Shown here in pieces: positions 39,335-47,617 of a stretch of 64,000 bases of DNA; position 1 is the first letter of the stretch, and the number at the start of each line of letters is the position of its first letter. Where the stretch lies: positions 2,374,501 to 2,438,500 of the forward strand of contig NZ_AP031575.1 of assembly GCF_040436405.1 (NCBI RefSeq). The letters run 5' to 3'. The notes under the pieces were generated by a model, which was given only the letters and a program-made list of their open reading frames with translations, ran no database searches and was not told the origin of the DNA. Made by a program: the position numbers and the translations under genes. The DNA comes from Marinomonas sp. THO17. GTDB lineage: Bacteria; Pseudomonadota; Gammaproteobacteria; Pseudomonadales; Marinomonadaceae.

Positions 39335-39998
39335 CCTCTAACCCCGAGGTTCACAAAACTGCCACTTAACTATCAAATGACAGAACGAAAATCCGGCAAT
39401 GCCGGGTATTTCAGTAAAGATCACCACACTGTAAACAGCATAAAAATCAATACTGTGTCATTCAGAAATAACGCAATAATGATTTTTTTGGATCACCTAA
39501 ATCTGAAAAAAGTGCTCAGCATTTGCATTGTGAACCAAGTCGCAACTTGATTAACGGCTTCCCACAAGCAATCACAATGTTCTCAAATGGCCATCAAAGG
39601 CGAGCAAGGTTGATATGGGTCAATACGGCCCTATATCTAACCTTTAATAATACATCTAGACGACACTCTTAGTTGGCTCTTGTCGCTAACAGGAACGATG
39701 GCGTAATCTAATATTGAAAATACCATAAACAATTAATTTCATTATGGTTTTATTTTGATTGAACGCCGCCGACAAAACCCTTTCTTAGTGTTCGCCGACC
39801 CACTCGCAGATCCTGTACTGACCCTGTACTGACAAAGTCTCTGCGGGCGAGTTTAAATTCAGGTGTGCGGAATATATCAAAATCCAACCAATCACACAAA
39901 GTCTAGTTTAGCCTTTGTTGACCTTTGCTTCACCGCATTTTTACAAAATTCACATTCTGAGCTGACTCAATAGTCATCGAGCCAAATCTTGCCATCCA
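39335..39998. other. Long intergenic region upstream of cyoA
   Basis: This 664-bp AT-rich stretch has no convincing ORF on either strand. It should hold the cyo promoter and regulatory sites near 39340-39450. At 39812-39833 an 11-bp unit, CCTGTACTGAC, occurs twice in tandem, framed by the inverted arms CGCAGA (39805-39810) and TCTGCG (39840-39845). Next to the convergent MocR gene's stop I see no strong terminator. Confidence 0.5.
39812..39833. repeat. Tandem 11-bp direct repeat inside an inverted repeat
   Basis: CCTGTACTGAC appears twice without spacing. The 11-bp period equals about one helical turn, as in binding sites of OmpR/PhoB-type regulators. Inverted arms CGCAGA/TCTGCG flank it. 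Confidence 0.6.
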
Positions 39999-41498
39999 TT
40001 ACTTGCTCCATGCTTGTAACACAGCCTTCATTTTAGACAAGATATGTTGCATTTGCGCTTCTTGTAATCCACTGAAACCCAATACAAAACCTTGTCGAGA
40101 CTTGTTACCATCAGAGTAATGCATAGATAATGGACTTAAAATGACATTATCTTGTCGTAACCTCTGACAAAATTGCCTATCAAATATGTCACTATTATTA
40201 ACCAAAGCTAAACACTCTGGTTTGCACTCGATTAATACATGCAAACCACCGCGAGGCTTTTTCCAGTAGAACCAGGGCGATAAATAGTCATTCAAAAGTG
40301 ACAGCAGCATATCTCGTTTCAATCTATAGTGGCGACGCATGCGATTTAAATGTCGCTCAAAATTGCCTTGGATCAAAAAATCCGCAACTACGGGTTGCAT
40401 GGGCAGCGAAGCTGATATACCGATTTGCTTCTGACTCTGCTTAATAAGCGCCACCCGTTCCAATGGCGCAACAATAAACCCCAAGCGTAACCCGCGAAAT
40501 AACACCTTCGAAAAACTGCCCACATAAAAGATATTACGACAGGCCTCTTTACAAGATCGAGCCGTTTGCATCAAAGGGACTTCTGCACGGCCTTGATAGA
40601 TAAATTCATTGTCGTAGTCATCCTCAATGAGCCACATAGTGCTCGTGTTCGAATCCAATGCTTTAATCCATTGTTGACGACGTTGTGAGCTGATACTGGT
40701 GCCCAAAGGATATTGTCGATTAGGCGTCATAATAAAAGCATGTTGCTTGTCAGCGTTTGTATCACAAAGATTACTCATGTTTGGCAAGCGAGGGCCTTCA
40801 GAATCCAATTCAATGTGACCAAGGCTAACTTGTTTATTCAATGCTTCGCTGATGGGGGGATAGGTTATCTCTTCAAGCCACCACTTAAGTTGATTCTGAG
40901 TGGTCTTAGACAGAGCGTGATCCAATAGCTGTAATGAATCGCGATTGCCTGCGGTGATAATGATTTGTTCGGCGCAACACTCCAAACCTCGCAACCGATA
41001 CAAATAATTGACCAAGGCTTTTTTCAATGGTGGAAATCCAGTCAAATACTCACCCCGCATGACTTTATCATCGGGTTGCAGCCAACTTCGGCGCATACTA
41101 GCAGCCCATTCCTTAGAAGGGAAAACCGACACATCAACGCCCGCATCAAAGGCATACAATGTCTGCTCCTCTTCCGGTGACTCATGACAGGATACAATTT
41201 CTTTTGAAACAAGCTGTTGCCCAGTTAATTGACCTTTTGCTTGATAAGCAGCAACAAATACCCCGCGCTTTTCTTCGCTCAACAACCAACCTTCTGCGAT
41301 GAGCTGCTCATAAGCCCTAGTAGTGGTACTACGAGATACACCTAAGGCTGACGCCAGAGACCGTGAAGACGGCAATTTATCACTTACCTCAAGTTCTCCC
41401 TGACGAATACCCTGTTGAATCTGTTGCATCAACTGTAAATAAAGGGGTGCCCCCGTTTCATCTAAAGAAAATCGCAAACTGCCAATACTATGTTTCAT
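39999..41498 (-). CDS. MocR/PdxR-type regulator (GntR HTH fused to aminotransferase domain)
   Basis: This 499-residue fusion has an N-terminal GntR winged helix (residues ~12-80; LPSSRSLASALGVSRSTTTR) and a C-terminal fold-type I aminotransferase domain. Its PLP site includes LIEDDYDNEF and the Schiff-base Lys in GSFSKVLFRGLRLGF. Such proteins sense PLP or a PLP-amino-acid adduct and usually control a divergent neighbour. Here the divergent gene encodes a flavin split-barrel protein of the pyridoxamine-oxidase type, with about 105 bp between the starts. Confidence 0.9.
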   Translation of the reverse strand: MKHSIGSLRFSLDETGAPLYLQLMQQIQQGIRQGELEVSDKLPSSRSLASALGVSRSTTTRAYEQLIAEGWLLSEEKRGVFVAAYQAKGQLTGQQLVSKEIVSCHESPEEEQTLYAFDAGVDVSVFPSKEWAASMRRSWLQPDDKVMRGEYLTGFPPLKKALVNYLYRLRGLECCAEQIIITAGNRDSLQLLDHALSKTTQNQLKWWLEEITYPPISEALNKQVSLGHIELDSEGPRLPNMSNLCDTNADKQHAFIMTPNRQYPLGTSISSQRRQQWIKALDSNTSTMWLIEDDYDNEFIYQGRAEVPLMQTARSCKEACRNIFYVGSFSKVLFRGLRLGFIVAPLERVALIKQSQKQIGISASLPMQPVVADFLIQGNFERHLNRMRRHYRLKRDMLLSLLNDYLSPWFYWKKPRGGLHVLIECKPECLALVNNSDIFDRQFCQRLRQDNVILSPLSMHYSDGNKSRQGFVLGFSGLQEAQMQHILSKMKAVLQAWSK

Positions 41499-41603
41499 AT
41501 TTCTGGCCTGCTAAATATTGTCAAAACTGGCTATTTTTTTCCAATCCAGATGTTTCTAAACTTCTTTTATACCAATCACGCCATGACAAGCAAGGAGAAA
41601 GCA

Positions 41604-42251
41604 ATGGGCACAACACTTGAAACTTCCCTAAGCAAAGTCAAAAGAGGACCAAACCGAGCCTCTTATGATAAACAACACGCCCTCGACATTATTGATGGCG
41701 CCCTGATGTGTCATCTGGGACAAACCAAGGATGGCCAAGTTTTCGTTACACCAACCTGTCATTGGCGCGATGGCGACTATCTTTATTGGCATGGTCACAG
41801 CAAAGCCCGCAACGTCAAAGGACCTGTCGATGATATGGAAAAAGTTTGTATAAACATCAGTCTGCTAGATGGTTTGGTTATGGCAAGGTCAGCGTTTCAT
41901 CATTCGGTAAATTATCGCTCGGTAACCTTGTTTGGCGTTCCAGAGAGGATTGACGATGCACAAGAAAAGCAGCGTCAGTTTGAAATTTTTCTCGAAAAAG
42001 TCAGTCCTGGTCGTTGGTCTCAACTTAGACCTATTACCGACACTGAAATCAAAGCCACTGGATTGGTGCGCATTAAAATTGAAGAGGCATCGGTCAAATT
42101 GCGTGACGCGCCACCCATTGATGACCCCGAAGATCATGATTGGTCAGTTTGGGCGGGCGTCATTCCATTAGAAAGACAATGGGGAGAAGGGCAAACCGAT
42201 CCTATTCAACAGATCGAATACCCTCCTGCCACAACACCAAAGGCGTTTTAA
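41604..42251 (+). CDS. Pyridoxamine 5'-phosphate oxidase-like FMN-binding protein
   Basis: This 215-residue split-barrel flavoprotein resembles the Pyridox_ox_2 family (PF12900). It has RASYDKQHALDIIDGALMCHLG at the start and then VFVTPTCHWRDGDYLYWHGH, SKARNVK and ARSAFHHSVNYRSV. These proteins bind FMN, but their reactions are mostly unknown. I chose ATG 41604, 8 bp after GGAG; longer in-frame starts lack an RBS. Divergence from a MocR-type regulator suggests PLP- or amino-acid-linked control. A terminator follows at 42271. Confidence 0.85.
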   Translation: MGTTLETSLSKVKRGPNRASYDKQHALDIIDGALMCHLGQTKDGQVFVTPTCHWRDGDYLYWHGHSKARNVKGPVDDMEKVCINISLLDGLVMARSAFHHSVNYRSVTLFGVPERIDDAQEKQRQFEIFLEKVSPGRWSQLRPITDTEIKATGLVRIKIEEASVKLRDAPPIDDPEDHDWSVWAGVIPLERQWGEGQTDPIQQIEYPPATTPKAF

Positions 42252-42270
42252 ACAGCACTCTAAAACTTAC

Positions 42271-42300
42271 AAAAAGCACGCTCGTAGCGTGCTTTTTAAG
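42271..42300. terminator. Bidirectional terminator
   Basis: AAAAAGCACGCT and AGCGTGCTTTTT form a perfect 12-bp stem with a 3-nt loop, between the convergent flavoprotein and DUF2798 genes. Confidence 0.92.
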
Positions 42301-42343
42301 TTCACCCTTTTACATTCAATCAGCCTTTTAAATTCAATTAGAC

Positions 42344-42559
42344 TTATATTTTTTTCGCTAACCAAGCGCTGAGTTTTTGAATTTCAGGTGCGAATAAGAA
42401 AGAAATCGCAGCGGCTGCAGGCCAAGCCATACCCCATGCTGTCATCCAATCGCCAACAAATCCAACATGCCAACCAAGATTGACATAGGTGATCCAACCC
42501 GACATAAGAAATGACAATACACATGACATTATTAACGCAAAATAAAGACGAAACTTCAT
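42344..42559 (-). CDS. DUF2798 family small membrane protein
   Basis: This 71-residue protein has two hydrophobic helices separated by a short loop (FALIMSCVLSFLMSGWITYV and the MTAWGMAWPAAAAISFLFAP segment). The arrangement matches DUF2798, whose function is unknown. The GGAGAGGG ribosome-binding site fits the ATG at 42559. It is divergent from a LysR regulator, which could control it. Confidence 0.75.
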   Translation of the reverse strand: MKFRLYFALIMSCVLSFLMSGWITYVNLGWHVGFVGDWMTAWGMAWPAAAAISFLFAPEIQKLSAWLAKKI

Positions 42560-42692
42560 ACCCTCTCCTCGCAAAGTGCTTTTTCATGCTACGAATCCCA
42601 CTTTGCTCTTATTTGACTTTGAACTTAGTCTATCAAACAACTATATTTGCAAATATAGTCATTTCTAAAAACCTAAATTGCATATTTGTAAA

Positions 42693-43583
42693 ATGCTAGA
42701 CGATCTTAAAATATTCATTGCTGCAGCAAATAAAAACAGTCTTACTCAGGCCGCAAAAAGCCTCAATATGACCATTGCCACAGTATCACGACGTATCAGT
42801 GCGCTAGAACAAGCTTTAGGATGTGAACTACTGCATCGCTCCACCAAAGGACTGAAACTGACTCCCATGGGCGAGGATTATTACCAAGAGTGCGCCGAAT
42901 TCATCGACGCTCTGGATCAGCGTATTTCCAATCTTGATAAAACACTCCACAGCCTGAGTGGAGAAGTGAAAATTCTGGCACCAACCAATTTAGGAGGTGG
43001 TCCACTAGACCCTTTTTGGCAGCAATTCATTAGCCAATACCCGCAAATTAGTCTCAACATTGAGTTGAGCAATCGTTTTCAAGACATGCGAGAAACACGT
43101 GCCGACCTTGCCATTCGTTCTGGCAAAATGCCTAACTCATCCCTAATCCAGACCTCATTAGGCTATATCAAACCGATTTTGGTAGCCGCCAAACACACCT
43201 CTTTCGCCTTACCAAACCATATTAATGAACTGATGCATTGTCCTAGCATAGTGTCTGATCTATTTGTGGACTGGCAACTGGTTCACAAAAATGGTGAAAT
43301 GCGCGCCATTAATAAGCAGCATCAACACCTTAGCAATGACATGAATGTGAGTATTAATCTGGTAAAAGCCGGCGCAGGTATCACCTTGGTGCCTGAAAGT
43401 ATGGTGTATAAAGCCATTCAATTAGGTGAATTAGTACAAGTACTGCCTGAGTGGCATGGCCAAAAACGTGAAATACATTTGGTTTGGCCAGACCGACGCA
43501 GCTTATCAGCACGTGCCCAATTGTTAAGGGACGAACTGACACAGTTTCTACACCAGCAAGATTGGTTTGAAAAACCTCACTAA
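42693..43583 (+). CDS. LysR-family transcriptional regulator
   Basis: This 296-residue regulator has a typical N-terminal HTH (residues 1-60: LDDLKIFIAAANKNSLTQAA, then ATVSRRISALEQALG and LHRSTKGLKLTPMGE) and a periplasmic-binding-like effector domain. I used ATG 42693 (MLDDLKIF), which matches the family start. It lies between a divergent DUF2798 gene and a codirectional TauE/SafE transporter starting 36 bp later, and probably controls one or both. Confidence 0.9.
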   Translation: MLDDLKIFIAAANKNSLTQAAKSLNMTIATVSRRISALEQALGCELLHRSTKGLKLTPMGEDYYQECAEFIDALDQRISNLDKTLHSLSGEVKILAPTNLGGGPLDPFWQQFISQYPQISLNIELSNRFQDMRETRADLAIRSGKMPNSSLIQTSLGYIKPILVAAKHTSFALPNHINELMHCPSIVSDLFVDWQLVHKNGEMRAINKQHQHLSNDMNVSINLVKAGAGITLVPESMVYKAIQLGELVQVLPEWHGQKREIHLVWPDRRSLSARAQLLRDELTQFLHQQDWFEKPH

Positions 43584-43619
43584 CAATTTCGATTTAACGT
43601 ACAAACATAAGGGAAACTC

Positions 43620-44417
43620 ATGGCGGATTTACTCTGGTGGCAATACACACTGATTGCTGTCATTTTTGTGTGGAGTGGCTTTGTGCGCAGTGGCTTAGGG
43701 TTTGGTGGTGCCGTCCTGGCCTTGCCTTTTTTGCTGCTGGTAGAAAATGATCCTCTGCTGTTCTTGCCCATCATATCCATCCATTTGCTCATCTTTTCAA
43801 GTTGGATTGCTTTGCAAGGTGCTAAAACCAATAAAAAGCAGCACAATCTGGAGCAAGATCTCCAGAAGGGTAACAGTGGCAATATAGCTTGGGGGTATTT
43901 AAAGAAAGCCTTGGGCATCATGATAGTGCCCAAACTGATCGGCGTGTTTGGTTTGTTGACACTACCGGGTGATATCGTCACCGGAGTCATCTTCCTGATT
44001 GTTGCTGTCTTTGCCATTTCTTATATAGTGAATAAGCCTTTTTACACCAACAACAAAATACTCGATACCTTATTTCTCATGCTTGGCGGTTACGTCAGTG
44101 GCACGTCATTAATCGGAGCGCCGTTAATCGTTTCCGTGTTTGCCACCAAAGTTCCGCGCCATCAATTACGCGATACACTGTTTGTACTCTGGTTCATTCT
44201 CGTCACCATTAAAATGGCTTCTTTCATCCTAGCTGGTGTCGACCTGCAACTGATTCATCAATTATGGTTACTGCCTTGTGCTTTACTTGGCCATGTATTT
44301 GGTCAGAAGCTGCATAACCGCATCCAAAAAGCCGAAACACCCGTGTTTTTTCAATTCATTGGTTGGGCGCTGCTGATCGTCTGTGGCTTTGGGCTTTATT
44401 CAACCTTTATGTTGTAA
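43620..44417 (+). CDS. TauE/SafE family membrane transporter
   Basis: This 265-residue polytopic protein has about seven helices. Family marks are VRSGLGFGGAVLALPFLLLV in the N-terminal half and GGYVSGTSLIGAPLIV in the C-terminal half. The substrate is probably an anion such as sulfite or a carboxylate, but is unknown. It follows a LysR gene on the same strand and meets the MATE gene tail to tail with 4 bp between stops. It differs clearly in sequence from the family member at 5335-6096. Confidence 0.87.
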   Translation: MADLLWWQYTLIAVIFVWSGFVRSGLGFGGAVLALPFLLLVENDPLLFLPIISIHLLIFSSWIALQGAKTNKKQHNLEQDLQKGNSGNIAWGYLKKALGIMIVPKLIGVFGLLTLPGDIVTGVIFLIVAVFAISYIVNKPFYTNNKILDTLFLMLGGYVSGTSLIGAPLIVSVFATKVPRHQLRDTLFVLWFILVTIKMASFILAGVDLQLIHQLWLLPCALLGHVFGQKLHNRIQKAETPVFFQFIGWALLIVCGFGLYSTFML

Positions 44418-44421
44418 GACA

Positions 44422-45735
44422 TTAATTCGAAAACCAAACACCCTTGCGTAGGTTTTCTCGGTAACACCAGTAAAGGGTTAGGGCACGGGCAATGAAGAGG
44501 GCGGCTTGGCTCAGCCAAAGCCCATGATTGTCCAGCCCTTGGCTGAGGTACCAAACTGGGAAGAAGACCCCAAAAACGCAGAGAATCATGGTATTTTGCA
44601 TCTGTTTCACACTGGTGGTGCCAATAAAGATCCCATCCAACATAAAAGACCAAATACCCAACAGAGGGAAGGTTATAAGCCAAGGTAGGTACAGTTGAGC
44701 TTGGTCTCGAACTGTCTCCACATTGGTTAATAGATAAATAATTTGCTGACCAAATAGCCAAAACACCAGCACCAGAAAACAAGCGGCCATTAAAGCCCAA
44801 TAGGTCGACAAACGAATCACCTTTTTAAAATTTGCCTTATCCTTACGACCATAAAACTCACCACATAAGGCTTCCACTGAAAAGGCAAAGCCATCCAAGG
44901 CATTGGAAATAATCATCAAGAAGGTTAATAAAACAGCATTGGCGGCTAGGATTGCATCACCTTGTCTGGCCCCTTGTGAGGTAAAAAACAACATCACCAT
45001 TAACAATAAAATGGTACGAACAAATAAATATCGATTTACTTGTACCAGTGCAATGTATTCACGCCATTTTAAGAGCGCTTGTAAAGGCACATGGCCAGAG
45101 AAGCCTTGCAACTTACGCCACGCCAAATACAAACCGAATATCACACCAAGATACTGTGCAATTACGGTTGCCCAAGCGACACCATCACTGGCCATACCTA
45201 AGCCATACACGGCGAGATAATCCAACACCATGTTAACCAGATTAATGACCAGCAACATCCATAATGGGCCTTTTGAATATTGCACACCAAAGAACCATCC
45301 CATTAAAGCATAACCTGCTAATACCGCAGGCGCACTGTAGATGCGTATTTCACTGTAGCTTTTGGCCCAAGGGGTCACTTCCTCACTGGCCGACATCAAG
45401 TACAAAGCGAACTCAAGAATGGGAGTGCGAAAAGCGATCAAGACAAGACCAATCGAGACCCCCATCAGCACAGATTGCCATAGTAGCTCGCGAACACGGC
45501 GATCATCTTCTTGTCCCAAGGCCTGTGCCGTTAAACCAGTGGAACCCATGCGCAAGAAGCCAAACGCCCAAAACAAAAAACTGAAAATGCTGGCGCCAAT
45601 GGCCACGGCACCAAGATAAGTTGCGGTACCTAAATGTCCGACCACGGCCGTATCGACTAAACCTAACAAAGGGGTGGTAATATTCGACACCATGGGTGGC
45701 CACGCCATACGCCAAATGCGCCTATTAAGCACCAT
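44422..45735 (-). CDS. MATE-family efflux protein, DinF type
   Basis: This 437-residue, 12-helix antiporter resembles DinF: MAWPPMVSNITTPLLGLVDT followed by AVVGHLG and then MGSTGLTAQALG. MATE proteins export cationic or redox-active compounds with H+ or Na+. ATG 45735 (MVLNRRIWRM) aligns with the DinF start; a longer in-frame start at 45831 would add an unlikely 32-residue extension. I see no LexA box upstream, although E. coli dinF is SOS-controlled. Confidence 0.9.
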   Translation of the reverse strand: MVLNRRIWRMAWPPMVSNITTPLLGLVDTAVVGHLGTATYLGAVAIGASIFSFLFWAFGFLRMGSTGLTAQALGQEDDRRVRELLWQSVLMGVSIGLVLIAFRTPILEFALYLMSASEEVTPWAKSYSEIRIYSAPAVLAGYALMGWFFGVQYSKGPLWMLLVINLVNMVLDYLAVYGLGMASDGVAWATVIAQYLGVIFGLYLAWRKLQGFSGHVPLQALLKWREYIALVQVNRYLFVRTILLLMVMLFFTSQGARQGDAILAANAVLLTFLMIISNALDGFAFSVEALCGEFYGRKDKANFKKVIRLSTYWALMAACFLVLVFWLFGQQIIYLLTNVETVRDQAQLYLPWLITFPLLGIWSFMLDGIFIGTTSVKQMQNTMILCVFGVFFPVWYLSQGLDNHGLWLSQAALFIARALTLYWCYRENLRKGVWFSN

Positions 45736-46124
45736 ATTAAGGCGCCAAATGGACAGTAATGTGGCAATAGAAAATTGAGACAAAGGATTCTCGCATGTAA
45801 AAAAGGGATTCTGTGGATAAAAATCAACCAATCCAGATCAATTTGATTCCAAAAAACTGTGGAAAATCATAGCAGTTATTCACACAAGCTGTCATTAATT
45901 GGCTTTTTTACTCTTTTCTTGAACAAATTGGCCTATTTTTTGCCCATTGCCTCCACTTTTTATTGACTTGTCCACATATCCCCTACAAACCAAACCTCTT
46001 TATTAAACACTCTAAAAAATTGGATAACTGGTGCTTTTTTCCACAATTCAAGCTACAAGTGCGTGGAATTTTGCTAAACTGGCGCCAACTTTTTATCTCT
46101 ATTTTATCTATCAGGAGAGCCAAT
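45736..46124. other. Divergent region holding a cluster of DnaA-box-like 9-mers
   Basis: The region separates the MATE gene from the small-membrane-protein/globin pair. It contains TGTGGATAA (45812, the perfect box in reverse), TGTGGAAAA (45858), TTATTCACA (45876), TTGTCCACA (45968) and TTTTCCACA (46037): five sequences within one mismatch of TTATCCACA in about 235 AT-rich bases. This may be a DnaA-binding locus or a DnaA-responsive promoter. Confidence 0.5.
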
Positions 46125-46328
46125 ATGATGGCGAAAAAACTTAGACCTTATATTGAAGGATTGGCAGTGGGCTGTGTCTTTGTCAGTATCACCATGTTGT
46201 TTCAAATCCCTTTCTATATGAGTTTAATCATTGGTGCATTAGCGGCCGTTGGTGGCTATCGCAACTCCATCAAAATGGATCAGGAAAAAGCAGCAAAACA
46301 GGCTCCTAAATCTACAGATGACGAATAA
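46125..46328 (+). CDS. Small hypothetical membrane protein
   Basis: This 67-residue protein has a hydrophobic hairpin (IEGLAVGCVFVSITMLF and YMSLIIGALAAVGGY) and a charged C-terminal tail (KMDQEKAAKQAPKSTDDE). I do not recognise the family. The ATG at 46125 is supported by AGGAGAG 8 bp upstream; ATG 46128 is an alternative. It ends 3 bp before the truncated-globin gene, so the two are almost certainly cotranscribed. The DnaA-box-like cluster lies directly upstream. Confidence 0.7.
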   Translation: MMAKKLRPYIEGLAVGCVFVSITMLFQIPFYMSLIIGALAAVGGYRNSIKMDQEKAAKQAPKSTDDE

Positions 46329-46331
46329 GCC

Positions 46332-46760
46332 ATGAGCAATCAGACATTACCAAGCTATGGTGAGGGAGATGCCACCTTTCAAGCGGTTGGAGGGTTAAAT
46401 GGTTTAAGAAAACTAGTTGAAAGCTTTTACCGCATTATGGAAAACACACCAGCATATCGCCCTTTGTTTGACATGCACCCTGCTGATACACAGCTGAGTA
46501 TCGACAAACTGGTAGCATTTTTATCCGGTTGGATGGGCGGCGAACGCTTGTATTCAAAAACCTATGGCAAGATTCATCTGCCCCAAGCACATGCCCATTT
46601 AGTGGTCACAGACAAAGAGAAAGCCATGTGGTTAAACTGCATGGCAGAGGCACTAAACGAGCAAGATTACCCTGACGCGCTGAAGCGCTATTTGATAGAG
46701 AAGCTCGAATTCCCCGCAGAACGCATCCGACAAGTCAGCCAGATTCAACACCAAGAATAG
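46332..46760 (+). CDS. Truncated haemoglobin, group II-like
   Basis: This 142-residue protein has the trHb pattern: AVGGLNGLRKLVESFYRIM (the helix B region with Phe-Tyr), then FDMHPADTQLSIDKLVAFLSGWMGG (CD/E region with Trp) and HAHLVVTDKEKAMWLNCMAEAL, which contains the proximal-His region and the Trp of helix G. Group II globins bind O2, NO or peroxide and may aid oxidases or NO detoxification. It follows a small membrane-protein gene by 3 bp, which could tether it to the membrane, but that is only inference. The 5-coordinate site could not be checked. Confidence 0.85.
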   Translation: MSNQTLPSYGEGDATFQAVGGLNGLRKLVESFYRIMENTPAYRPLFDMHPADTQLSIDKLVAFLSGWMGGERLYSKTYGKIHLPQAHAHLVVTDKEKAMWLNCMAEALNEQDYPDALKRYLIEKLEFPAERIRQVSQIQHQE

Positions 46761-46784
46761 GATTAATCTTCCTGCTTAAACGGC

Positions 46785-46825
46785 AACAGAGCATGAATGC
46801 CCATTGTATTCCTGCTCTGCCTAAC
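46785..46825. terminator. Possible terminator after the globin gene
   Basis: AGAGCA (46788-46793) pairs with TGCTCT (46813-46818), with GGC/GCC outside, between the globin stop and the end of the convergent GST pseudogene. No T-tract, so this is weak. Confidence 0.3.
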
Positions 46826-46831
46826 TAAAAC

Positions 46832-47473
46832 TTACGACGAATGCTCAAGCAGCAACGCTTGGTCATCTTGTTCGACTTTAACAAATGCGGGGCGGGACAC
46901 AATACGTTCAATATAAGCGTCCACCTGCGGATTCGTCGTAATGAGTCCAAACATACGACACCACTTCAGACTGATCCCCCAAAGAACATCCACAGCTGAG
47001 AAATGTTCTCCTCATAAATAGGGACCTTTGGCAATTTGGCCATATATCGTATCCAGCATTTTATCGTAACGACCATAAGGCGACTGAGAAGGATCAATGA
47101 CAGGACGATTAAAAGCTTTATCAATTACGGCCGGTTCAAAACTGCTCCCTTGATAAGCCATCCAGCGTAAATACGCACCACGATTAGGATCATCCAATGC
47201 GGGCGCTAATCCCTTTTCGGGATACAAATCAGCTAAATACAGATAACAGGCAACTTGCTCAGTAACAACGATGCCATTATGAACAAGTGTTGGAAATTTG
47301 CCTAAAGGGTTAATCGCCAAGAAATCTGGCTGCTGATTTTCTCCTGCTTTGAAATTAAGCACATTCATTTCGTAAGGAACGCCCAACTCTTCCAGCAGCA
47401 CTCTAACGCCAGTGCCTCGTGTTTCTGGAGCATGATAAAACGTAATACTGCCTTTGTTATGGATACCATTCAT
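46832..47473 (-). pseudogene. Glutathione S-transferase interrupted by one in-frame TGA
   Basis: The first 153 codons encode a GST N-terminal thioredoxin-like domain (SITFYHAPETRGTGVRVLLE; NPLGKFPTLVHNG with the cis-Pro; VTEQVACYLYLADLYP) and the start of the helical domain. At 47012-47014 a TGA replaces what should be the second Leu of the usual YLLGE motif. The same frame then continues GEHFSAVDVLWGISLKWCRM and VDAYIERIVSRPAFVK to a TAA at 46832, completing a normal 213-residue GST. A single nonsense change therefore truncates it. Selenocysteine is unlikely. It is divergent from a WYL regulator gene that probably controlled it. Confidence 0.85.
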
Positions 47474-47617
47474 CTTGATTACCTCAAACTATGTTAAGTG
47501 AAATAGTGGTGACTGAATGAACCATATTAGAGATGAAACCTGACATCCTTTGTCAGGTATTTAATTTATACTGATAAATAAACACCACGCTTCATTAGCA
47601 TCTTACAGGAGCATCCC

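Noticed and set aside
44396..44800. 134-residue minus-strand ORF overlapping the MATE gene in another frame
   Set aside because: The MATE frame is clearly coding here, and the alternative frame is rich in Pro/Ser/Trp with no family signature.
47012..47014. TGA in the GST gene as a selenocysteine codon
   Set aside because: The position is a conserved Leu in GSTs, no redox Cys is expected there, and no SECIS-like hairpin is evident directly downstream.
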